A DNA stretch of 64,000 nt from Chelonoidis abingdonii (Eukaryota > Chordata > Testudines > Testudinidae). Shown piece by piece: positions 46,178-58,079 of the stretch. The notes under the pieces are model-generated. The model made no database searches and had not been told where the DNA came from. It saw only the letters and a program-made list of their open reading frames with translations. Numbering within the stretch: position 1 is the stretch's first letter; the number at the start of each line of letters is the position of its first letter. Where the stretch lies: assembly GCF_003597395.2 (NCBI RefSeq), contig NC_133769.1, positions 179,563,148 to 179,627,147 on the forward strand, in the 5' to 3' direction. The translations under genes were made by a program, and so were the position numbers.

Positions 46178-48252
46178 TCACAAGAAGACTCTCTCCCTGC
46201 ACCTTAAAACAATCTCTTCCTGGTATTCAAGGACCAGATCTTTGGATGTCCCAGCCAGCCAGGGGTGGACAATGTGAGGAAAATGCTCAGATTGGCGATG
46301 CATCTTTCAATTCAAGTAAAATGGCCCCTCATTTCTCAAACAACATTAATTCAATTAATTGCTTCTACCAAAATTTGTAACAAGCTTAACCTGCCTTTCT
46401 GCCCCCCAGTCTCACCCTGCTCCTTAGTTTGTGTTTCAGCCTGTTTCAGCCTCTATTCCTACTACCACAACTCTCTGCAGGCTTAGATATTTCCTTGGGT
46501 AGTGTGCAGGGGTGGAAAGGAAGGCTCCCCAGTGCTTGGATTGGGTACACAGAGCCAGCTAAGCAGCAACCTGGTGATTCTGTAGCGTAGAAGGCACTAG
46601 GATCTGAACCAGTGGCTCAGCTACAGAGATCAGGGAGCTGCCTGGAAAAAAAGGGGAATCCAGGAATTCCTAACATTTTTCCAAGCAGAGTCTTGTCAAG
46701 AGCCTGTCCTCAGGCTGTGCCTGCCACCTGTTGTCACTTGATGTGCCACACTCAAAGGAACTGAAGGTAAGCACATGGGGCCAGCTTTGTATTTACACTG
46801 CAGCCTCTCTTACACTGTCAGAGTGGTGTAATTGGGCCTGCGTGAGTAATGGCCCCTTATAATGGCATTATGTGCTTATGGAGAGCTTGTAGCTTACATC
46901 CTCAACATGCTGCTTGTGGTTTGGGGAGAGGAGGCAGCTCTTTTCCCTCTCGGTATTGATCTTTTGTTTTGCGTACTAGGGTTCCTGGCAGCTTCTGGCT
47001 TTGGTGTAGCCTCGACAGTCCAGAGTGGATGGCTACAATTGCCAGCTTTAATTTCTCATGCAGTAGAGTAGAGCGGAGTGATGTAATTTTACTTTTGGTA
47101 GTGAATTTAGTGCTGGTGAAAGGTCCCAGCCTGGCAGCCATGGAGATTAAATGGTGTTGAAGCCCCAAACTGTGGGGAGAGCAAAGGGTTCAAGCCACAA
47201 GCTGTGTTCCTCATTCAGTTTTCATGACAGGGTACAGAATACAGCTCCCCACCCACCCCCAAGAGGCATCTTGCTCTGATTGTGTTGAAAGCTGAGCCCT
47301 GCTCTGCAGCTCCTGCAGTATGGAAGAGCCTTCCAGCCATCTCTCCTGCTTAGTGACTTCCTATCTACTCTCTGATCTCATCAAGAAATCTGGCTTTTAG
47401 CCCTTACCCATACCATTCCACCCCTGCTATGCTATATGGTGTACACAATGCCTACATATCCTGTCATTATGCAACCCTATATACGGACACAGATCTTTTT
47501 ATTTGCTACAAATTGTGCTCCAAAATCTGTTTTCAAAACAAAATAAAAACATCAGGTGTCATCATGCAAGATGCTGCAGTCTAGAAAATAAAGTAATTTT
47601 AGACAGCTGTATTAATACGATTAGAGATCACTAGAGCTGGAGGTGGAATCCTAGAAGTGAACCAATCTACACTGCATCCATCATCCAGTCAAATAAGTAA
47701 TGTCAGACTGTCCTTTCTCTTTGTCACAGCTGTCGTTGATGTTCCCCTGCTGGACACTCACCAGCCTGCTCTGTTATGGCTGATGCATCTCTGCCCACTG
47801 AGTCTGAGCAGCATCCCGGCATTGTTCTGGCTACTCAAGCTCATGCTCAGGGTGTAGACTCCATGTCTGGTACCTCTTCTCAGAAATGGGAGCCTGCAGT
47901 CCAGCAGCCCTAGGTCCCAAGGCCAATGCTGACTCCCTCAAATATCCCCAGTAGCTCAACCACACCCTTTCCCAAATTGCCACCTTCAGAGTACTCTGGT
48001 TTTCACTTTGTCAGTTTGGAGATGCATGACAGTTAGAGCAATGAACTGCAAGGCTTTGCAAAGTAACTTAACCACACACACTTTATTCCTAGAGACAGCA
48101 TAGGGACTTACAGATCTATGCCAAAATCACAAAACCCGCACACAGAAACCAAGCCAGTGGTGTCCTTGTGATTCTGAAGGCCTTCAGGTTTTTGGAAAAT
48201 CCTTCACTGTCCCCAAACCCTCCACTCCTTTGGCTCAGCCTTCAGGTTCTCT
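46178..48252. other. no recognised gene
   Basis: Mixed non-coding sequence. I see no exon I can name and no complete repeat. Confidence 0.5.
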
Positions 48253-48260
48253 CTCCCTCC

Positions 48261-48508
48261 CAGGGCTGGCTCCAGCTTTTTTGCCACCCCAAGCAGCGTT
48301 GAGAGGAAAAAAACCCAAAAAAACCAAACAAACCAATTGAGTGGCGGCCAAAGTGCCGCTGAAGAGGAAGCGAAAGACTAAAGGGCCCACCATCAAATTG
48401 CTGCTGCAGTCCTAGACATGCTACACCAAGAACAGACGGACATGCCACCCCTTTCTATTGGCCGCCCCAGGCACCTGCTTCCTTTGCTGGTGCCTACAGC
48501 CAGCGCTG
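48261..48508. mobile_element. GC-rich hAT MITE, second copy
   Basis: Ends CAGGGCTGGCTCCAG and (reverse) CAGCGCTGGCTGTAGGCACC. The target duplication CTCCCTCC (48,253-48,260 and 48,509-48,516) is perfect. Related to the element at 4,255-4,516. Confidence 0.9.
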
Positions 48509-48620
48509 CTCCCTCCCCCCTGCAACACACTCTCCTTGGTTTGCTCAGATCTGGCAACAACAGGTTCCCCTTGCGCAGAGAGCATGAACCTTTTGGACAG
48601 CAGTTTCTAATGCCTCTTTG

Positions 48621-48809
48621 CCTACAAGGTAAAGGGGACTTTCCAGTTTCCACAGCACCACCCCTGGGAGAGTGTAAGTTCTGTGAAGAGTTCAGACAGT
48701 TTCTATTATCATTTAGATAATGGCATACAGAGTACACTTATAAAGTTTGCAGACGAGAACAAGCTGGGAGGGGTTGCAAGTGCTTTGGAGGACAGGATTA
48801 AAATTCAAA
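48621..48809 (+). mobile_element. CR1-containing segment, truncated twin of 50,168
   Basis: These 189 bases match 50,168-50,356 with about 15 differences by eye. The 3' part encodes the CR1 RT catalytic neighbourhood (KFADENKLGGVASALEDRIK). The CR1 sequence then stops abruptly. Confidence 0.75.
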
Positions 48810-49529
48810 CTGTTCTCCTTTGATGAGGAATTTCCATTGCTCCAACTCATCTCCCTGCAGTCAACTTTGGGGGGAAAACCAGTTTCCTCTAGCATATGCA
48901 TTGTTCTATCAGCTCAGGGTCAATCCATGTGAACCATTCTTGTGATTGTCTTGTAGCTGCTTCCAGACAGGGAGTGTAATACAGGAATCAACCATTTTCT
49001 GACAGGGACTACGCCTATTCACAGTGAAGATTAGCATTGTACACAGCCTTCATAATGTCAGTCAGAACTTATAAGCTGTATGAAGATCATTTCCCCAAAC
49101 TGTCACAGTCTTCATCCTTCACCAGTAATAAATGACAACCAGTTACGTTCCTGGTGAGGTCTTCCCTATTTGAGGAGCAGGGGAGTTAGCGGAGCTGCTT
49201 TCCTAGAAGATTAATCTGTGCACTGATCCTGCAAACACTTAGACAAGTGCTTAACTTTACACACACACATGATTGCACTGACATTAATAGGGCTACATTT
49301 GAACAGAGAGTTAAACATGTGCCTAGGTGTTCACAGGTTCAGGGACCTATAGAAGGAAAGTTGAATTCTTGCCCTCGCGCTCTGGATCCTAAAAGTGAAA
49401 AGACCTTTTGGATCACCTACACTGACTGATGGAGAAGACGTTCTTGGCATGGACAGGAACATTTTTTGATGGCTTGAGGATTAAAGTATTTGAACAGGAG
49501 TTGGGAGATCCAGGTATTCTTCCTTGTTC

Positions 49530-49660
49530 TGCTGCAGTTTTGTTATGTGACTTAGGAGCAAGTCACCTAAACAGATTCTACTTCATCAATTTCCCCACCT
49601 GAGATATAGGGATAATACTTAATTGGAGGTGTTGCATGGAAAACACTTAGAGATCCTTAG
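49530..49660 (+). repeat. MIR SINE fragment
   Basis: TATGTGACTTAGGAGCAAGT, CAATTTCCCCACCTGAGATA and GGGATAATACTTAATTGGAG follow the MIR core order. Confidence 0.75.
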
Positions 49661-49984
49661 ATGGGAACACTAAAGAACAGCAGAATTTCTACTCTGTCCA
49701 CAATCTGGATTCCTCTATGTCCAATAAGCCATTTCAGAAAGGATCCCTCCAGTTTCCATCACGCTCAGAGCAGAAGAGAAGCCTATATATTTTCTATCAT
49801 TCCCTTAATGATTCAAGAGATTGCTCATGCTTCCTTCATCACCCCTAAAATTGAAGGGATCCCCCCACCCCACCACAGTACGGAAATGTATTTCTAAGCT
49901 TTATCTAGGTATGTATGGCCCTCATCATTGTAGTATCTGAGCACTTGCAATCATTCATGGACTTTATCCTAAAATTGGGACATA

Positions 49985-50150
49985 TTATCCCCATCTCCCA
50001 GAAGTGGGAACTGAGGCATGGGGAGGAACAAGTGATTTGCCTAAGGTCACGCAGAAAGTCCATCACCAAATTTGGATTTGAATTCAGCTCTCCCAAGTCC
50101 CATTCCAGTGCCCCAGCCATAAGATCATTCTTCCTCTCTATCTCACTCCA
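49985..50150 (-). repeat. MIR SINE fragment (minus)
   Basis: TATTATCCCCATCTCCCAGA, GGAACTGAGGCATGGGGAGG and TTTGCCTAAGGTCACGCAG are the reverse complement of MIR. Confidence 0.8.
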
Positions 50151-50167
50151 TGCTATTTGCCTCCTCA

Positions 50168-51094
50168 CCTACATAGCAAAGGGGACTTTCCAGTTTCCAC
50201 AGCACCACCCTTGGGAGAGTGTAAGTTTTGTGAAGAGTTCATACAGTTTCCATTATCATATAGATAGCAGCATACAGAGTACACTTATAAAGTTTGCAGA
50301 CAATACCAAGCTGAGAGGGGTTGCAAGTGCTTTGGAGGACAGGATTAAAATTCAAAGTGATCTGGACAAACTGGGAAAATGGTATGAAGTAAATAGGATG
50401 AAATTCAATCAGGACAAATCCAAAGTACTCCACCGAGGAAGGAACAGTTTTACAAATACAAAATGGGAAATGACTGCCTAGGAAGGAGTACTGCAGAAAC
50501 AGAACTGGGGGTCATAATGGACCACAAGCTAAATATGAGTCAACAGTGTAACACTATTGCAAAAAAAGCGAACATCATTCTGGGACGCGTTAGCAGAAGT
50601 GTTGTAAACAAAACACAAGAAGTAATTCTTCCGCTCTATTCTGCACTGATTAGGCCTCAACTGGAGTATTGTGTCCAGTTCTGGGTGCCACATTTCAGGA
50701 AAGAGGTGGATAAATTGGAGAAAGTCCAGAGAAGAGCAACAAAAATGATTAAATGTCTAGAAAAGATGACCTATGAGGAAAGACTGAAAAAAAATGGGTT
50801 TGTTTAGTCTGGAAAAGAGAAGACTGAGAGAGGACATGATAATAGTTTTCAAGAACATAAAAGGTGTTATAAGGAGGAGGGGCAAAAATTATTCTTCTTA
50901 ACCTCTGAGGATAGAACAAGAAGCAATGGGTTTAAATTGCAGCAAGGGAGGTTTAGGTTGGACATTAGGAAAAACTTCCTAACTGTCAGAGTGGATAAGC
51001 ACTGGAATAAATTGCCTAGGGAGACTGTGAAATCTCCATCATTGGGGATTTTTAAGAGCAGGTTGGACAAACACCTGTCAGGGATGGTCTAGAT
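50168..51094 (+). mobile_element. CR1 LINE 3' half, interrupted by hAT MITE
   Basis: It encodes the C-terminal reverse-transcriptase region: KFADNTKLRGVASALEDRIK (catalytic FADD degraded to FADN), KWYEVNRMKFNQDKSKVL, then after a frameshift [36 protein letters not shown] and KVQRRATKMIK. The 3'UTR continues after the hAT insertion at 51,397-51,482. Inactive. Confidence 0.9.
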
Positions 51095-51396
51095 CAGGGG
51101 TGGGCAACCTATAGCATGCATGCCAAAGGTGGCATGTGAGCTGATTTTCAGTGGCACTCACACTGCCTGGGTCCTGGCCACTGGTCCGGGAATTCTGCAT
51201 TTTAATTTAATTTTAAATGAAGCTTCTTATACATTTTGAAAACCTTATTTACTTTACACAAAACAATAGTTTAGTTATATATTATAGACTTATAGAAAGA
51301 GACCTTCTAAAAACATTAAAATGTATTACTGGTACTGCAATTAGACTGAATAAATAAAGACTCGGCACATTGCTTCTGAAAGGTTGTCGACCCTTG
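51095..51396 (+). mobile_element. hAT MITE, copy 2, nested in CR1
   Basis: Ends CAGGGGTGGGCAACC and (reverse) CAAGGGTCGACAACC. The target duplication GTCTAGAT (51,087-51,094 and 51,397-51,404) is perfect. It splits the CR1 3' end. Confidence 0.93.
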
Positions 51397-51482
51397 GTCT
51401 AGATAATACTCAGTCCTGCCTTGAGTGCAGGAGACTGGACTAGATGACCTCTCACAGTCCCTTCCAGTGCTTTGATTCTACC
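51397..51482 (+). mobile_element. CR1 3' terminal segment
   Basis: Continuation of the CR1 from 51,094: AGACTGGACTAGATGACCTC and CCCTTCCAGTGC, ending TTTGATTCTA. Confidence 0.88.
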
Positions 51483-53129
51483 ATCAGAATTTTACAGATA
51501 ATTTCTTAACCAGTCGGGAGCAGGGAACACCACTCACCATCTGCCTGGCCATGACCATGCTGCAGCTCACTATCTGTATCATGAAAGAGGTGAGTTTTGA
51601 GGAAAGACTTGAAGGATAGGGTGGTGGGTTTGCAAACTTTGACTGGGAGCATTTCCCACTTGTAAGGCGTGGCACGAGAGAAAATACTTCCTGGAGAACT
51701 GGGCAATGAGGCTGTCATTGCAGAGTGGTTGGGTTATAATATTTAGCAATGTACAGATGGTTTTTTGAAAACAAGTATTTTGATGGCACTCATCACCATA
51801 GGGATAGGGAATAAGAAACAGTATTACTAGCCCAGATGAAATATGGCAGAGCTAGGAACTGGACTGGTGAGGGGTGGGTTTTTTTTAAGGGAAGCAATCC
51901 ATCATAATATGAATTTTATTTTGGAAGTTTTTCTTATGTTCACTAGAGGGCAGCACAGGCTAGTAATAAGGAAGCAGGTGGAAAAACATCTTATGAGCTG
52001 AATACCTGAATGGTTATTTTCTTAGTAACATTGTGGCTGGGCATGGGAGAATGAGGCTTACTTGTATTTTGATCCCATATTTATATTCCAATTTAAATCT
52101 AAGACCCAGGACCTGACTATATAGAGCTGTGTTTGGTTTTTTTATGGTCTCCTCTTTATTTTCTAAGTTTCTTTCCTCTCTCATTTTTGTCTTTATTCTA
52201 TTCTTGCTGTCCTCTCCCCGCCTGTCAGGTTCCTTCTGGCTCCCTCTGTCATATGTATGTAGCAGAGCATGTTTTTCTCACAGACACATAGCCCTCCCTC
52301 TGTGCAGCTCTCTCCATGAAATGGAGCTGAACAATTCCACAAAAGCAGCCTTATTTTTTTGAATGCCATATGCCGAGATACCACTTCTCTTATGATGTTG
52401 AATGCATTCATGCTGGAAACACCCTGACAATGGCAGCATTGTGGTGTTTCTGCCAATTCATATATGGATCAGAATGGGATTAAGGACTGAGTACTAACGA
52501 GACCTAATATTTGGTTGCACAAATATTTTGTAAACCTGAGTCAAATTTGGGCTGATCCTGTTTGGACCCAGCTAAGACATACTGTCCTGGAAGTAGCACA
52601 GTAATTTTTCAAGAAGGAAGCAGATCATCCCATCCATGTGCTATGAGTAAGCAAGGGTGGAACTGGGCTTGGTCACAGCAGGTCAACGACCTGCTCCTTC
52701 TTTTCAGACTTCCATGTTCTGCAGAATTTATCTTTTTTAAAAAATAATAAAAGCTAAATCTCTAGCCCTTATAGACACTGATGTAAACCGGTGCAGTGAG
52801 TAATGCCTGCTGGGATTTGTACAGAGCCTGAAATAACAGTAGCTCTGAGAGGCTGAGAGCTACCCCGTTCCTCTGAAGGCTGTGTTCACCCTGCTGGCAT
52901 GGGGATGCTCTAACTCTCAATGTTCTGAGCTATTCCGCTGCTGTCAAAACAAGTCTCATTTTAGTGGCACAAGTGGATGGTGCTTGAGAGATACCGCCTT
53001 TTCCCTAAGCTGACCCATGGAGACAAAAAGATTAGAGGGGTGAATCAGAGTGCTAGGAGTGAATTGGTTTTCATAAAAAGGAAGCTGATCCCACAGAGGC
53101 CAGCAGGACATCCAGTGGGCAACAGGGGC

Positions 53130-53262
53130 TGGATCATTTGGTGATTACCAGTTCTGTTCATTCCCTCTGGGACACCTGGCATTGGCCACTGTCAGAAGAC
53201 AGGATACTGGGCTGGATGGACCTTTGCTCTGACCCAGTGTAGCCATTCTTATGCTCACACAA
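53130..53262 (+). mobile_element. CR1 3'UTR fragment
   Basis: TTCATTCCCTCTGGGACACC, TGTCAGAAGACAGGATACTG and GACCCAGTGTAGCCATTCTT are the sense version of the element seen on minus at 34,790-35,270. Confidence 0.82.
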
Positions 53263-53779
53263 TGTCTGGTGGTGGGTGTAGGGCAAGGCAGCTCCTTCCC
53301 TGGCTCTAGTGACTGCTGCTCCTTCCTCTGTAGGAGGCAGTCTGCAGACTCAGACAGACACCACTGCAATAGTTACACCTGGGTCACATTTTCAAGACAT
53401 AAGGGCTAGAAAAAATAATATGACAGATGATTCCAGCATCATCTCATGACTCTTTCCAGGAGCTGAGACTATAGATATGCGTCAGTTGGGCCTAAGGCTT
53501 GATCTGGCCTAGGTATGTGTACCTCAGAACCCCTCTTACCCAGAGCCAAGCCTGAGGAGTCCAGAACAGCCCATGTGATCATATTTTGACTAGGTTCACA
53601 GTCTGCTGTGAATGGTTCCAATTTGGCATTTCAGGTGGGTGGAGCCTGGCTTGCAGACAAAGCTGGGTAATACACCACCAAACTCTCCCTTTCCCCTCAA
53701 GTCTGGAGGGATTGGATCTGGATAAAAGCAGGGGCTCAAGTCCTGGGGGTCTTGGTCTCTGTTCTGTATAAACTCACTG

Positions 53780-53900
53780 AGAGACATGCTCAAAGTCACA
53801 CAATCTCTGTGCCTCAGTTTCCATACCTACAAATGGATAATCCCTATCTTACAGGGCTATTGTAGGGCTTAAATAACTCTTATAACATGTCTTGGGATAT
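53780..53900 (+). repeat. MIR SINE 3' part
   Basis: CTCTGTGCCTCAGTTTCCAT, AATCCCTATCTTACAGGGCT and ATTGTAGGGCTTAAATAA match the MIR 3' half. Confidence 0.8.
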
Positions 53901-54019
53901 AGTATCCTATTCAGTAAAATCAATGATTAATTCAGTGTTTTTTCTCTAAGTATAGCTATCGCTTTGCAGATGTTCACAGCTGCAGGTTCTACTGCTGTCT
54001 TTGGTGGTATTATGGACTG

Positions 54020-54440
54020 GGATGTAGGCAATCTGTCCTAGTGGTCAGAGCAGGAGTCAGGTCTAGTGATCAGAGCATGCAGCCAGGTTGGGGAACAAAG
54101 CCAAGGGTCAGCACCAGATTCAGTTGCCGATTACCAGAGCCAGGGGTCAAGCCAGAGTCAGAGCCAGGAACTGAAGGTGAGGGTCAGAGTTTGGATCAGA
54201 TATCAGAACCAAGGGTCAAGCCTGAGTCAGATGCCGGAGGCTTGGGTAAGAACCAGGACTTGCAACTGCTGATTGGAGGCAAGGTATAAGGGCAGGAACT
54301 GGATAAGAGGAAAGGATCAAGTTCAAAGCTGGAGCATGCTGGAAACAGGAGCAAAGGCAGGGGCAAGCCAGGAGCAGAGTAGGACTCAGGAACAGGGGTA
54401 GGTGCAGGAGGCAGGCACAAGCAGGGTCCAATGCAGCAAC
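54020..54440 (+). repeat. degenerate purine-rich tandem repeat
   Basis: Phrases such as CAGAGCCAGGGGTCAAGCC, CAGAGTCAGAGCCAGGAAC and CAAGGGTCAAGCCTGAGTC recur irregularly. Part of an interspersed turtle repeat. The long open frames on both strands here are products of this bias. Confidence 0.55.
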
Positions 54441-54919
54441 CACAAGAAATCACCTGGTTGCTTAGACAAACTTCCTGTGTTTCTTTCTGGCCAAAATAGC
54501 ATGTTGGACAAATCAGTGGTGCTGGGCAATGGCACCCTGAGTGGTGCCTTGGCTGAGGCTATAGTCCTGCTAGCTCCTTGATCCACCAGGTTTCAGCAGA
54601 CAGTGGGCAGAGGCTAGGATGCAGCAGATGCCTGGGGACTCTCAGGCCTGCGTTCAATACCCAGGACATCACAGGAAGAGCCATTCCAGAAAGTTCTTGA
54701 ATTCAGTGTTTGCTGTTGTTTTCATACCTTTCACTCTCTTGCGCAGACTTGAGCATGACCCTGTCTGTGCTCTTTGGAATGATATATTCCTGATCAGTGT
54801 CTTGCAGTTTTTAACTATTTTGATCACGGTCTAATTCAATTTGTCATTGAAACAAGCTGACTCAGCTGAGACTGGGAAGGAAGAAAATCTTATACATTTC
54901 TTTTTTTTTTTTTTTTAAG

Positions 54920-56470
54920 GCATTAGGAGTTATCCTGGGGATTACGGACCAACAAGTCTGACTTTGGTTAAGTTTGGTTTGCTAGCAGCTAAACGGGCTG
55001 GAAATGATAAGCTAAAACACCACAGTGAACATGACATGAGAGGGACAAACCAACACAGCCTCACCAGTCTATTGGAATTCCTTGAGGATCTCAATCAGTT
55101 ATTGTTTATTCACTATTTTTAATAATACATATTTGGACTTTTCAAGAAACCTTTCATAAAATAATGTATAAGAGGCTATTATGGAAATGCAGTAGTCATA
55201 GGGAAAGACACAATGGTTTAGAAACTGATTATAGCACTGCAAACCCCAAGCAATCAAAAACATGAGGCAGACCTCCCCCAAATCATGAGAAATAACGGTT
55301 CTAAAATTTCAGTTCTGCTTATTTGCCTTCTAGTGTTTTTAACCTTTGGAGTAGCTTTTCTCCCAGCCATGAGAGCTAGAAACATTCACTAAAACAAAAA
55401 TAGCAGAGTCTCACAAAATCCAGTGATTCCAAGAGCTGGGGCTTTAAGACGCTGCAGATACTATTGGACACCACTAGGAACTACAGACATATGAGGGGAC
55501 TGGCAGCATGAGGACAGATTAATGTAAGTGTAAACAAAGGGCAAGTGACGCACATTGGAAGGAACAGTTTGAACTACTCAGACACACTGATGCATTCTAA
55601 ATTAACTAATCTCAGAAACAAGCTCTAAGCGTCATTGAGGACAGCTCGATGGAAACATCTGCTCGATGTGCTGGTCAAAGCAAACAAGATGATAGGTTAT
55701 AGTAAGGAAGGGATACAGAATAATACTCAGTATTATATTGCTATTATATAAAGTGATGGGACAGCTTCACTTTGAAAATTGGGCTCAATGCTGATCACCC
55801 CATTTCAGAAAGGATATAGGAGAAACAGAGAGTCTAGAAAAGGGCTACAAAAATTAGATGCATAGGTAGAATTTGGTATGAAGAGAGATGAAAAAGATTG
55901 GGACTGCAGGCTAGGGGGGTAGAAAAAATAAGAGGTGACATGATTCAGAGAGAAAATGAACAGTGTAGAGAGGTTAGATTGGGAGTTCCTATTTGGTCTC
56001 TTGAGAAAAAAGAATAAGGAGATGTCTTAATTTTGTTGGGTAACATTTCTAACTGATAAAAAGACATTCTTTATTACATAAAGCACTTTTAAGATCTACT
56101 GATGAAGAGTGCTATATAAGAGCTGGGCATTATTATAATGCAATTGACCTGCGGAACTCATTGTAACATTGATACTCAGAAACTTGCCAAACCCTTTAAA
56201 GGATTAGATACGGACAACACCACCCACAGTTACTAGTAAGGCTACAAAGTTATAAAGGCCATATACTCTCCTGTGTAAGGAAACCACCAACCATCATGGC
56301 TAGGAAGAAATTGCCCTTATGAGCAGGATATCTGTGCCCTCTCCCACTCTACTAAAATGCACCTATTATAGAGTTTCTTGGACTTCTTTGGAAGCATCTG
56401 GTACTAGCTATGGTTGAAGTGAGCAGACTGAATTAGATGGACTGTCAGTATGGCATTGCCTATGTTCCTG
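54920..56470 (+). mobile_element. old CR1/L3-type LINE, heavily decayed
   Basis: Scattered RT-derived text in order: GACCAACAAGTCTGAC, AACCAACACAGCCTCACC, GAACAGTTTGAACTACTC, TGATCACCCCATTTCAGAAA, then TTAGATGGACTGTCAG near the end. Frames are broken throughout. Preceded by a T run at 54,901-54,917. Confidence 0.55.
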
Positions 56471-57411
56471 TCCCATGTTCCTCAATTTTAAGACCAGAAA
56501 CTAGGAACTTCTCAAGGAGATTCCCTGCTCTGACTCTTAACTCCCTCTGTGTATGACTTTGGGCAAGTCACCGAACCTCTCAGTGCAATTTTTTTTTAAA
56601 AACACCTAAGTCACTTAGATGCTTTAAGTCATTGCTTTTCAATGCTCCTAAGTCACATAAGGTAGGATTTTCAATAGCATCCATGTCTAAATTGTACAGA
56701 TGGGAAAAGGAAGCCATAAAACTCTCCCAGGATCAATCAGTACTCTGTATTTGCCAAACCCTTACCAAACATGAATGTTACTATTATCCCTTTGGCTGGT
56801 TTTCTAGCCCTGTTCTTTTTAGTTTACATTTTTGAATACAGAGTAGTCACTTGTGCCTCTATAGTTTTCCAGGTAACTTTGGATCATATTTCACTCCTTG
56901 CTGATACCCCCAGGAGTGCCAACTGCTTGCTACGTTCTCCATCCTTTGTGCCATCAATGGAAAGTAAAAAACCTGGATATCCACTGTTGCTTCCTTCCTA
57001 AAATTTCCTAAGAAGGGCTTGGTTATGACTGAGTGAGGGTTGGCAGATTGCTAATTAATATTGTACCAACAGGGAGGCATTAATAGTCCTCATCAGCAAC
57101 AGTGCTGGGTACAGCCCAACCTTTTGCCAGCTATGAGATGTGTGGGTTCACTGGTACAGATTTCTCCCTGGGGCCCTCAGAATCTCTGAATGAGACTTGA
57201 ACACGAAGCGTGGTGCATTCGGTCTTTCCTGGACTGGCATTGCTTTCCGGGTATCAGAGCAATATTCCTGAATCTGATCAATTTTGTCTGCAAAACAAGA
57301 TGAGAGAAACATTCAGTCATGAGACTGGGAAACAATTCTTATTTGTAGCCCTTAAGTGCTACTTCAGTAGTCATGGATCAGGACCTCATTGTGCTAATGC
57401 ATAACAGAAGA

Positions 57412-57789
57412 TATGTCTACACAGCAAAAGCTGTGCATGGTAGGGTGACCAGACAGCAAGTGTGAAAAATCGGGATAGGGGGTAGGGGAGGTAATAGGAG
57501 TCTATATAAGAAAAAGACCAAAAAATCAGGACATCTGGTCACCCTAGTGCATGGCCTAGTCTGCCTGAGCTAGCTTGAATCCAGCTAGCAGGGCTAACAA
57601 TAACAGCCAAGACCGCATAGCGTGGACTTCAGCACAGGTAGTACAAGCCCAGCATGGACACTGTGTGTGTACTTGGCTCACTCTGAAGTCCATGCTGTGC
57701 TGTCTTCTCTGCTATTATTACCTGCACTAGGTGGATTCAAGCTAACTTAGGTCGGCTAGACTGTGCACAGCTTTTGCTCTGTCAACATA
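57412..57789. mobile_element. MITE with long inverted ends
   Basis: Left end ATGTCTACACAGCAAAAGCT, right end (reverse) ATGTTGACAGAGCAAAAGCT. The inverted ends span about 27 bp. It contains the nested MITE at 57,441-57,546. Confidence 0.8.
57441..57546. mobile_element. TAGGGTGACCAGA MITE, copy 2
   Basis: Perfect ends TAGGGTGACCAGA and its reverse complement. Target duplication GTGCATGG (57,433-57,440 and 57,547-57,554) is perfect, so it duplicates 8 bp like hAT. Inserted in the MITE at 57,412-57,789. Confidence 0.93.
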
Positions 57790-57828
57790 ACCAAAGAGGC
57801 ATTCACTGTCCGTAGACTTTACAGTCTA

Positions 57829-58079
57829 AGGCCTGATCTACACTGCGGGGTTGGGGGGGTGAATCAATCTAATTTATGCAACTTCAGCTACATAGCTGAA
57901 TAATGTAGCTGAAGTTGGCATACTTAGATCTACTTACCACAGTGTCTTCAGTCCGGTGGAGAAGCGGAGTCAATGGGAGAGCAGTCGATTTATCGCAACT
58001 AGTCTAGACACGATAAATCAACCCATGCTGAATCGATCGCTGTCCGTGGATCCTGCGCATAATGTAGTCATGCCCTAAG
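57829..58079. mobile_element. MITE with internal palindromes
   Basis: GGCCTGATCTACACTGCGGG at the left, TAATGTAGTCATGCCCTAAG at the right. Internal inverted pairs include ACTTCAGCTACAT..ATGTAGCTGAAGT and GATTTATCG..CGATAAATC. Confidence 0.65.

Noticed and set aside
45278..46380. Frames of 139-183 codons
   Set aside because: They overlap a hAT element with perfect target duplication and have no domain content.
50365..50807. A gene for a reverse transcriptase-like protein
   Set aside because: It is the tail of a CR1 LINE with a frameshift, a mutated catalytic motif and a hAT insertion.
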